Source: Flammula alnicola
Lineage: Eukaryota > Basidiomycota > Agaricomycetes > Agaricales > Strophariaceae
Direction of reading: 5' to 3'
NCBI GenBank assembly: GCA_015499995.1
Contig: JADNRV010000443.1
Span: 1 to 34,054 of the forward strand
DNA: 34,054 nucleotides
Positions within the stretch are counted from its first letter, which is position 1. Every line of letters begins with the position of its first letter. Shown here piece after piece: positions 10,497-20,323 of the stretch. The notes under the pieces are model-generated. The model was given only the letters and a program-made list of their open reading frames with translations, ran no database searches and had not been told where the DNA came from. The position numbers were made by a program, and so were the translations under genes.

Positions 10497-12432
10497 CGTG
10501 ATCACTATAAAACTCGATACAGTTCGTCCACTCTAGTCTTTGATTGTATCTGATTTCAATCACTGGACTAAAAGTATGCTCACTAGTTTGCTACCATTCA
10601 AGTTCTGTACCAATTTCTGTCACTTTCCTGTCTTCCTGTTTTCATGTTTCGTGATAATTGAACTGTCGCAATGCTGCCACATTTGAACTGGGACGTGTAT
10701 GGCTTGAGGGTTGAAAAGATAGCAATTGTGGAAAGGTTTGCATCTTGGTCTGGATTCCTCGGTGGACGGGAGATGAATTCGAAATGAGTATCAGTAGGCG
10801 CCGAGACCAAATATAAGTGCCAATGTGACTCATCCTTGCTCATCTTCTGACACCTTGCTTGCACTTGTTTCCCCTGTTCCCCGAAAAGTATGGAACACGC
10901 CTCTTGCCGGAACGTCGACGCGAATAAGTAAGTCGAACTTGATTCCATCCACTCCGATTTAGAATTGGCGCAGCGACGCGTCAGCTGAATGTTAGGGATG
11001 GGATGTTTCTTGAGATTTAGGAATTTGATTAACCTCTTCGGCGGTATTACTCACAATTTCTTGTTATTTTTCTCCCTCCAATTCTCGACATTGTTCCCTT
11101 CGTCGCCTTGAGGCTTTGATCAGCGAGAACCAATGGCAAGGACCCCTAAACGCGTTACTATCAATTAGCGCGGGAACATTACGCGAATACACGTGACTGG
11201 AAGAAGACATACTATTACTAATACTCTAAATGGTAGTACTTTACTTACCTTCGACGACCCACACAAGTGCATTGATAAAACAAACGGCAAACACGCTGAA
11301 ATGAAACGAACCTTGGGCGGCTTTGTCAGATCCTAAACGCCCAATCGAGACCTACCACTTTTCTCAATTGCGCTTCCATATGTCGAAGGCTAGCGCATGG
11401 ATCCGGATAACCATCTGCCAGTGTTCTAAGCTTAATACTTATCTCCTATAGTACGCATACAACGTTCTATGCGCATCGGCATCGGTCCTCTCGGCGGTTA
11501 GTAACTAGTGTCCAGCGGGCTGACGCACAGGGTTTGCCTCACTTGCAAGTTTTTACGCTCCCATGAAGGGCTAGGGTAGCCGCATCCGCGCCTTGTGGTA
11601 AATAACGATGGTGAGGAATCCCGTCTTTTTGATTTTTATAACTCGTCATTTTGCCATATAGTCTGTGATGAATTCCTTCGCATTTCGGGCAGCGCTTACC
11701 TGCAAGTCACCGTACTGTCATGACCGTGGCGATTGGCGATCAGTGGAGAGAACCTACTCGAACCATTGGCGATAGACGGGAACTAATCGCCGAACGACAC
11801 ATATTCCTGCTGGTTGGGACTGTTTAGCCGGCGAATGTTTTGGCCTTCTCCTGAAGGGTCGCTCTGCAAATCTTCCACCCGTGTTCGTCGTAGGTTCCAG
11901 TGGGACTCCTACATAGGCTACGTTGGCTCGGATTACCTCGAAACTGATTTCTTTTTCCAACAGGTGCGATTTAATGCCTCGGATTGGGCTGAACTTCGTG
12001 AGCTATGCGGTTATCAGATGTGTATCATTGATCACTATGGAACTTAAAACCAATAATCTCAATGCCGAACTACGGAACAACTCATCCCACAGTGTCCTCA
12101 TGGTCCAGGCGTTGTCCTAAAAATGGATTAAATCTAGCATTCGAAGATAAAAATAACACACGACGGTTGACCTATGTACAAAATTCAACTTGACAGGTCT
12201 AGCTTTGAGGTACATATCTTTCAACAGTCCATCTTCGGTGCATTTCCCTCCTCCTTCATTGTTTTACCGGGACGGATAATCCCCGCTCCCTTTTCTCTCT
12301 CTCTCTCCTCCTTTCTTTCCTTCCTTCGACGCACGTACTCAAGACACTTTAAGTTTACTCCCTCCCTCTACTCATCGATATACTGCCCGACCACCTCATT
12401 ACAGGACACGTTTCTCGCATAATACTTTCTCG
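10497..12432. other. long gene-poor region
   Basis: About 1.9 kb without a convincing gene. A 116-codon open frame lies on the minus strand at 10598-10948 (starts MESSSTYLFASTF). It has a fair start context, but I recognise nothing in it and its upstream flank shows no promoter signal. Sequence from 11000 to 12100 has stops in all frames. The last 150 nt form the chitin deacetylase promoter, with a pyrimidine tract listed separately. Confidence 0.45.
12291..12328 (+). promoter_or_regulatory. pyrimidine (CT-rich) promoter tract
   Basis: An almost pure C/T tract, including seven CT dinucleotide repeats and TTTCTTTCCTTCC, lies about 105-140 nt upstream of the chitin deacetylase start. Such tracts commonly sit at the core promoter of strongly expressed filamentous fungal genes, with transcription starting just downstream. 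The role is inferred from position. Confidence 0.45.
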
Positions 12433-14815
12433 ATGCTCCGGACAATTTTAGCAATAAGTGTGGTAGCTCTTGCGAGCTCCCTCGTCGCTGCAGACCGTAC
12501 GACGGAGGCTGGGGAGGCTTCGATTCAAGGTGAGTTAGTTTCGTCGTCGTCTCTTTCTACCTGGCATTATTTTTCAATCCACCCTGGAGTGGATGGCGGC
12601 TGGGGGGCTCAGTCTCCTTTACACGATGCAGATGCATTTCATAAAGTTGCCTGCGTGCCGCGCCCAATAGCGATAACCCAGCCGTCGAAATGGGCTATTT
12701 ATAACGTCTGTTGACACTCGCCCCGGCCTTGCCGATGTCAAGGTTGAACCTAGCCATCACACGACCTATCACATCCAAGTGCTGACGCACATAATGATAA
12801 CCATGGCAAGGCGAAAACATCAGCGTTGGCCTATATTAAGAGGATGGGCGGCTGATGCACTTGGATTCTTTCTTCTCAACTATAGATCCCAATGCGGAAT
12901 GTGTACCGTATGGCTACCCCCCAATCACCAATGCACTGGCGTCGTTCCCTCCCATCTGGCAGCCTGCCACCATAGTTCAAGGCGACACAGCCGCCATGGC
13001 GAAATGGTCCGCCATTCAACCCAATGTCCCGAATATCCCTCCCAAGGTATTTTCAATCGCTGAACAATCATATTCAACGTTGGGCTTGACAAGCCTGTCT
13101 ATTAAGGGTACATTGCAAGGCAACTTTTCGGGTGTAAACTACCTACCTGGCGACCCGGATTGTTGGTGGACGTACTCAAAGTGTACTACGCCCAAGGCCT
13201 CCGGTCTTCCCGCCGATATTGCTGCCATGCCCGAGGTAAGTTGACGCCAAACTCGTTGCTTATCAACGCTAACCAAAAGGCGGGTAGCCTCGAACACTCG
13301 GATATGGTTTCGACGATGGTCCGAACTGCTCGCATAATGCCTTCTATGATTTTCTCACTTCTCAGAACCAGAAAGCTAGTACGTCGATCCTAATATTAGT
13401 CGTGATGCAAAGTGGCATTCTCATTGGGTCCCGCAGCGATGTTCTATATCGGAAGCAATGTAATGGACTGGCCTCTCGAAGCTCAGCGTGCCGTTGCTGA
13501 TGGTGAGCTCATTGACTTAAGTGTCTGGAGTTTGGATTCTGGGGTTAATGATTTAATGTAGGACATGAGATCTGCGCTCGTAAGTTGGAAGCTCTTGGAC
13601 TTGTTCAACAACCTTTTCATTAACGCCACTCTGATTAAAGACACGTGGTCGCACCGCTACAGTTAGTGCTGAGAGGCTCTGTATCTCATGTCATCTATTC
13701 TAACCCCACACCTGTTCGCAGTGACTGCATTCCAAAGTCAAGACGCTTTCGCCGAGCTCTATTACAGTGCGTAGTCGTGGTCGTCGTTCAAGGTGGTGGT
13801 GGCTTACGCATGTTTTGCAGGTGTAAATATCATAATTCATGCGAAGTAGTTGCCTCGTGGTATACTTACGGAGTTCTGATCGCAGCTGCAAGCAATCAAA
13901 CTCGCCACGGGGGTAACACCTACATGTTGGAGGGTGAGTTCAGTTCCCGAATTCCGCGGACAATTTATTTTCTTCCTCCCAGATCTTCAATCTCGCTAAC
14001 CCAATTTTTATAATTTTTAGCCGCCTTACGGTGACATCGACGATCGAATTCGCGCCATTGCCAACGGCATTGGATTGCGCACCGTCATCTGGAAGTATGA
14101 CTCGGAGGATTGGCAGGTCGGCTTCACGCCTAATGTCACTGCTGCAACTGTGGATAATAATTATCAAAACATGATCAATGATGCTAACAATGGCTTATTT
14201 GCTAATGTACGATGCAACGTTTTCCTCTTTTTTTACGCATCTCATTAATATCTGTAGGTTGGCACGATAATATTGACCCATGAGCTGAACAATTTTACGA
14301 TGTCGGAAGCCATGAAGTTTTATCCCTTGCTAAAGGCTGCCTTCTTGGTTTGTTTCAAAGGCACTTTTGTTTTCTTTTAGTTACTCACGGTCTTGAATAT
14401 TAAATAGCACCTCGTGCCAGTCGGCGTTGGTATGAATGTCTCTCAACCATACCTGGAAACCAACTACACCCTGCCCTCGTTTTCGCAATGTTAGTACTCC
14501 ACTTCGTAGCATTGGATTTTATTATGTTAAACATTTCTTCCAGACATTTCTGGAATCACGACACTTGCTGCTAACTCAAGTACCAATACAGCCACCAATA
14601 CAGCCACCACGTCAACTACTAATAGCCAAGCCACACAATCTGCGACGACTAGCGGTTCTTCGCTTCCTGCCTCTCAAACGCCTACAATCGTAAAGAAGTC
14701 GGGTGCCAGTGCGTTGCGTTTGGGTTGGGCAAGTAGTAACACCATCATCAAGGTGATAACAGCCTTTGTCGTGGGCTTGGCAGGCGCAGTGAGCACTGGG
14801 ATCTTCCCTAGCTAA
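12433..14815 (+). CDS. GPI-anchored chitin deacetylase (carbohydrate esterase family 4)
   Basis: Deacetylates chitin to chitosan at the cell surface. Exons: 12433-12529, 12886-13046, 13107-13235, 13288-13378, 13437-13502, 13562-13579, 13641-13661, 13722-13766, 13821-13822, 13886-13933, 14021-14206, 14258-14347, 14408-14489, 14544-14815; 1308 nt, 435 aa. The signal peptide is MLRTILAISVVALASSLVAA. All CE4 motifs are present: GFDDGPN (motif 1, catalytic base and metal Asp), HTWSH (motif 2, metal His pair), WRPPYGD (motif 3), DSEDW (motif 4) and ILTHE (motif 5). A Ser/Thr-rich linker (TNTATNTATTSTT) precedes a C-terminal hydrophobic segment (VITAFVVGLAGAVSTGIF), the usual GPI-attachment layout. 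Motif 2 is built from exons of 18 and 21 nt. Joining YY to LQAIKLATG in frame needs either a 2-nt exon at 13821-13822 or one 117-nt intron with a GC donor. The first intron is unusually long (356 nt). Confidence 0.9.
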
Positions 14816-16397
14816 GGTGGAGATGGACTGCGGTGCGCATACCATGAACGGACCTTTATTTTATTCTCCATCTATAAATTTCCACGACATTGCGCACGGA
14901 CTGAGCGCTTCGGCGTCAGAGAATTGGACACTCATGGACAGACATGTGTAGGATAACACTCACTACTGTTATAGGCGCCCAGACTAAATTAATGTATGGA
15001 TTTCATATTTTATACCAGCCCAACGGTAGACACTACTGCCATATATACTGTATGGCAATGGCAGCCTGACGCACATGTGCATACGATCCGGCCTTGAGGA
15101 ATCCAGTCAGAGTAGCTAGCCCCAGCAATACTGACGGCCACGACGCAGGCGAACCTTCGACGCCCGAAAACATGAGTCGGAATGCTCGACACGACACACG
15201 TCTGGTTGTGCTGTACGGCTGCAACACCCAGTAACTCCAGTCTCCAGTTGAATACAAATTCTTGTGCGCAAATTTTTGGCGCCAAACTGCAGCTGTTTCC
15301 AAAAAATGCCAGAGTAACTTCGACAACCTTGAACGACTTCGACTAACATGGCACATCGGTAATTATAAGTCGATTGACTGTTAAGATGGTGAATTGGTGT
15401 CCACAAAGCGTAGCAATCCAGAAGTGGTGCTGGATGAAAGCGCACTGCAAGGCTGGATACCAGGCTGTGGATGTTATATGCTGCAGTTGACTGTTGAGAG
15501 GTTCACGAACTCCATCACTTGTTCAGGCCTAGGCTGTTAGAATCATCTTGGCAAGAAGCCAAAGCGGCTTTGCCCCCGAGCATCTTCTCAGCCAATGGCA
15601 AGAGGCATGCATGTGCCAGAAATACATACTTACGATGATCCTCCTCTGATAGCGTTTATCTTCGCCGAGGACTCAATCTAAAACTGCAGCTGATTGACAT
15701 ACGTACTTAAATATCGAAGATCTCGTTCATTGTCGTCGGCCACCGATGTTTGTCATGCTTGCGACGTTAGGCAAAAGTGTCGACATGTACGTCGCTCAAC
15801 TGCGCGAACTGACTCGGCCACAAGCACGTGGAAGGGAAAGGCGTTCAACCTTCCGAGTTGTCGCTGAATCTCATTGACAGCGCTAAATGCTGCGAGGTCT
15901 CGCCTTTGCTTGGATTCCAATTTTAGGCGCCAAGACTGGACTGGACTGGGTCGGCATAGACCGAGCTGTTGCAAATATTATTTGAAATATTTGAATGACG
16001 ATGAATACCTGACGTCAACCGCTCATGTGACATGTGCGCAGCGGATAAAAAAAAATAACTCCGCATGTACGTGTGACAAATGATGAATGATGAGCTGGTG
16101 GTGAGCTAGGCAGGTGAGGTATTCGAAGGAGGCTCATATAGCCTCACTAATGCCAGAGACTTGAACATGCTGTATCAGGGATAGCGAGTAGGAAGACGAG
16201 AATAAGAGAAGAAAAATGAAGGATCTAGAATTATTGCACATTGGAGCAATAGTCACAGTCACTATTGATGGTTGTTTGGCTACGCTTTTTAGCGGCCGGG
16301 TGCTCATAAATTTGATGGTTGGTCTTGTTCTTCCACGTTCTTGCTTCGCTCGCTGCATACCTCCCCCGTCCTTGCCTCGCGTCTTCCCTCTCGAACA
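14816..16397. other. intergenic region between chitin deacetylase and GPI-protein genes
   Basis: About 1.6 kb. Open frames of 70-130 codons occur on the minus strand (15010-15445, 16134-16526), but they overlap each other in different frames, are Cys/Arg-rich without domains, and look like chance. An E-box-like CACGTG lies near 15823. The last 80 nt are C/T-rich (TTCTTCCACGTTCTTGCTTC) and form the promoter of the next gene. Confidence 0.45.
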
Positions 16398-17457
16398 ATG
16401 AAGTCTGTCTTCGCCCCCGTCGCTGCTGCTCTCTTCCTTGCCGGAAGCGCAGTCGCTCAGCTCACCATTAATACCCCGTAAGCCTCTCCCGTTGCTCTGA
16501 ACCGGCTCTACCATTTTTCTTATCACACCACTCAGCCTGAATGTTGTTGTCTGTCAACCACTCTTGATTACCTGGACTGGAGGAACCCGTACGTCGCCTA
16601 GATAGCGTCGTATTTGTTGCTTTATTGACCTGCTCGTTTATAGCCCCATACTTCTTGGTTTGTCATGCAGAGAGCCCATATCGCCGTTAATTTGCGCTGA
16701 CGTTTCCCTCTTCAACTCCGATTTCTTAACCATATAGAGGTATGTGCAAGCTGAATAATTTTTTTCAACTGCCTTTCCTTACCTCTTTCCTTCAGCCTTC
16801 TCCCTGGTAACCAGCCAAGTGCTGCCGCTCTCCTCGACTTTGGTACTCAGACCGGCACCCAACTCACCTGGACTGTTAACATCACCGCTGGTACGCTTTC
16901 TGAGCTTTTGTTATTCATTCTTATTCATGGATTCATCAATCTCCTGATTCAAGGTACTTCGCTTGGCCTGGACTTGCGTGACAGCACTGGTGCCCTTGCC
17001 CAAACTGCTCCCTTCACAGTTCAATCAAGCTGTAAGTTTATGGTCCAAATGTAAATGCATATTAGTCTGACTCTTTGACTAGCCAACACCGCTTGTCTCA
17101 CTGCGTCCGGTTCATCTTCGTCTCCTAGCGGTTCCACACCTGCTTCTGGCTCCAGTACTATTGGCGCTTCCACCACCGGCGTAACCACCACCACCCCCGT
17201 GGGCGTGTCCACAACACCTGCCACGACTGCCACCACGTAAAGCATCATTCCTAACTTTTTCCCTTTTCTTGCGTGCTAATATCCAAATGTATTACAGTCC
17301 CGCCACGTCAAAGTCTGTCTCCACCGTTTCTGGATCTAGCTCTGCTACTACTCATGCAGCTTCAACGACTCCTTCCTCTGGTGCTGTACCCACGGCTCAC
17401 GCTGGCATTGCTGGTGCCCTTGGAGTCGGAGCTGCTTTCCTTGCTCTCCTGGCTTAA
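16398..17457 (+). CDS. secreted Ser/Thr-rich GPI-anchored protein with Kre9/Knh1-type N-terminal domain
   Basis: Members of this fungal family are exported and anchored at the membrane or wall; a beta-1,6-glucan role is known for yeast Kre9/Knh1 but not shown here. Exons: 16398-16477, 16536-16588, 16644-16657, 16738-16739, 16796-16890, 16954-17031, 17083-17236, 17298-17457; 636 nt, 211 aa. After a signal peptide (MKSVFAPVAAALFLAGSAVA) comes a compact beta-type domain with the family hallmarks VVCQPLLITWTGG, PPYFLSLLPG, LTWTVNITAG and GLDLRDSTG. Then follow about 75 residues rich in Ser, Thr, Pro and Gly, likely O-glycosylated, and a hydrophobic tail (GALGVGAAFLALLA) typical of GPI addition. 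The frame across PPYFL-SLLPG works only if a 2-nt exon AG at 16738-16739 is included. Without it the message meets a TAA four codons later. The family call is firm; the function is open. Confidence 0.88.
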
Positions 17458-20323
17458 TTGAATCCGACAATGTCTTGGAGAATCTTCATTCCTTGTTGCG
17501 ATGGAACTTTATATCCGACGTACTCCCTGAGTCATTACCATTCTTTTTCTCCCAGCCATCGTTGATAGGTCGTTAGCTCGTCCTATAGAAACTTGCACCT
17601 CTCCGCTGTTTCCGTTTTTGACATTTGTTGATTTCTAAGTTTTGAACTTACTTACCCACCGGTCTTCAGGCAATTCTACAATTCTACCCCTTACCTCCGC
17701 ATCCACTTGCCGTATCCTTGTTGTACCCGTAGACCGTGAAAAGTTCTCTGATAAATACATGGACTTCTTTAGTTTACTCTTCACGTGTGCCTTTCGAAAA
17801 TAGTACATACCCCTTTACGATAATTCACGCGTCAAGTAACCCACTAAGCTCTACGAAGCTACTCGACCAACGTCCATTTTGAAACCTACTTTGCCGCGGC
17901 TCCAGCACAGCGGCATCCTCACGTCGGTCATGCAACACCGCGAAGTAGAGAAGATCTCTGCAAGTCTCTTGGAGATTGGATGACTGCGGATGTTTCCTAC
18001 GTACCCTATACGTTGCATATACTCGCGTCCACTGCTTGATATTTATGTGCTCCCTCAGTCTGGTGCAATTGCTGGATTGACAACCTGCACACGGTAATGA
18101 GTCAACGATGACTGTACTAGGATACCGACTGATACCGATTGTGGCGGTTTTCAGTGACAATGCCAGTCGACAAATTTAGACCGACTGCTCACCTGTACGA
18201 CATAACTTCTTAGCGCAATGACACACTTACTAACCTACAGACTTATTGCGGAATAATCGCCGCTGTGCGTGTGCGCTGTCGCCTCGTATGTACTTAGGCG
18301 TCGACACTCAGAGACGTCGGCGTTATCCGAGATATCGGTCTCAAGCTTATGTAAGGCGAGTTGCGGGTTCATGCACATGATGATGTTCAAGCCACTCAAA
18401 CCTCCGAGTCTTCCTCTCAACCTCCTTCATGATGATAATTCTTCGCTCTGCAAAGCCACCTTGAACGTGGCAGACTTCAAGTTCGGCTTGAACCATAAAC
18501 TTCTGTGGCCCATTCAACCTGGCTTCCTGTCGCGCCGACTTTCAAGTTTCTGCCTTGTGCTTTTATGTGTGCCTTGCCTCCTTTGAAAGCAGAATTCGCA
18601 GAAGGGTTGATGCAGATGGCTGAGAGGTGTCTCTAGAGGATCTAAGCGTAACATGTCTCAGAAGACCAATGGGCCACCTGGAAAAAGTGGCGAAGAGCTA
18701 CTTGCTTTATTCGGCAGCTCGGCTATCCCTTCGTGTCCTTTTCAAAGGTCACGCCGAACCAGTGGGAGGCGCAGCTGACTGATGAGAGACGAAAACCCTG
18801 CGTACTCATGGTCATACTGCTCAGAAAGCTCAGAAAGAATCAGCTGGTGGTGACGCTTCCGGAATTTGCGGGTTTGCATCTGCTACTGTGGGACTGCGTG
18901 GGACCACTAGGGTAATAAATTATGCTGGGCTGAATGGCACGCCATCTCTCGAGGCAACGAAGCGGAATGCCCTCAGTTATGTTTTTGGAGGGGTGCGACG
19001 TCGTGCACCGTCCATGTGCGGCGTGAGGTATGTTAGGATGAGTGCATCGTCGGCTATTTGTGAACATAACACTGATGAAAAATATTATTTCCTGTAGTAA
19101 TTCCTCGAGTGTGTATCCAAAGTTTTTTCTTCCCAAAGTTTTGGTGAAACCCTGGAGATCAGATGCGTTCCTAATTATCTTTTTCTCGACATTTCTATGT
19201 CTGGGTGCGTGGCTGAAGATCTTTTTGCAAGGAGTCCGACCTTCGCAATTATATCGCACAAGCAGCCGCATCTGGAATCAAGAGTACAACACAGCTCCAG
19301 ACAACGATTGATGAGGTCTTTCCCTATTTCTTGATATTGCCCAATAGATCCGAGAGGATGTTGTACTAGAGCATCCGGAAGAATTTGGAGCTTTCCTACC
19401 TGACGATCGACGACAGTTCGCACCGCAGCGATTTTGCTAGCTTTCCTTAAGATGCGAGGAATCTCTATCGCGCGACGATGATCAATGAAGGTTCGACCGT
19501 CTGCAGCGTACAGAAAATTGTTTTCTAGGCTTCGGGATGACGCTCGAAATAAGGAAAGAAATTATGCCAGTGGCATAAGATCTCCTTTCCCGGCTCGTCG
19601 CTTGATACATCTTGTTCTGTCTCTCCGCAGACTTTTCGCCTTCTATTCTCTTGGGTGTGATTTCGAAGTCCTAAGGAAAACTGAGGATCCCTTCTTGAGG
19701 AAAGAGCAATACATTTGTTTTTAAGTATTGGTAGGTCATCCACTTGAACTCGCAATTACGTTCCCACTCCAGATTAACACGATTCTCTTCTTTCTCAAGC
19801 TGCTTTTAAGATTTTCGAAGAGCCCCGGCTTACTCGATGGCATTCGCCGACTATCTTAAGCCCACACATCCACCGGTGGTGGTAAAGATATGCGAATTAT
19901 GCAATCGCGTGGTTGTTACGGCTTCAAGGCAGTTCAAGGCCAGGTTCGCCGCTTCAGCCCCCGTTATGTTGATCGAGGTCGCTCACCATGTGCTAACATC
20001 GGTATGTGGCGTATTCGGCATTTGCCAGGCCATGTCGCTCCCGTTTTGATGAGATGCAGGGTTGTGTATGGTTGTGCCAATCATTTTCAGACCGGCCTCA
20101 ATAACCTAAACTCCCCAACTTAACGATCATCCCAGCTGGCGGGGTGAAGGGGGAATTTCGGATTTCTATAATATTCCACGGATTCATTGAACTTGGACAT
20201 GTAGTTCACCCGCTTGCCCTTCCCTCTTTCCTTTTAATACCCCGTGCTAGCTTGTTGTCTCTTGTGCGACCAGAGGTCTTCAGAAGCTATTACTTAGCTT
20301 ATTTTCATTGTCACTGGGGCATA
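17458..20323. other. gene-poor region with possible gene remnants
   Basis: No intact gene is recognised in 2.9 kb. Two plus-strand stretches look coding-like but broken. An 87-codon open frame runs from 18652 to 18915 and contains LGYPFVSFSKVTPNQWEAQL. A second patch at about 19235-19440 reads DLRNYIAQAAASGIKSTT in one frame and LEHPEEFGAFLPDDRRQF in the next. A 143-codon minus-strand frame (18840-19271) overlaps the gap between them and has no recognisable content. The last 200 nt are the promoter of the first transporter. Confidence 0.4.

Noticed and set aside
10598..10948. 116-codon minus-strand open frame downstream of the TDP2-like gene
   Set aside because: No domain, signal or compositional support; a frame of this length can arise by chance in 1.9 kb on two strands, and it overlaps the expected 3' UTR of the TDP2-like gene.
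11750..11775. GGTTCGAG on the minus strand, resembling a tRNA T-loop
   Set aside because: No acceptor, D-arm or anticodon arm could be folded around it.
15010..15445. Minus-strand open frames of 91-109 codons
   Set aside because: Three frames overlap one another in different phases and are Cys/Arg-rich without any motif, as expected for chance frames.
16076..16110. Possible box C/D snoRNA from repeated ATGATGA motifs
   Set aside because: No D box (CTGA) at a suitable distance with terminal complementarity was found.
19837..20123. Overlapping plus-strand open frames before the first transporter
   Set aside because: No domains, and the two frames overlap in different phases; treated as non-coding.
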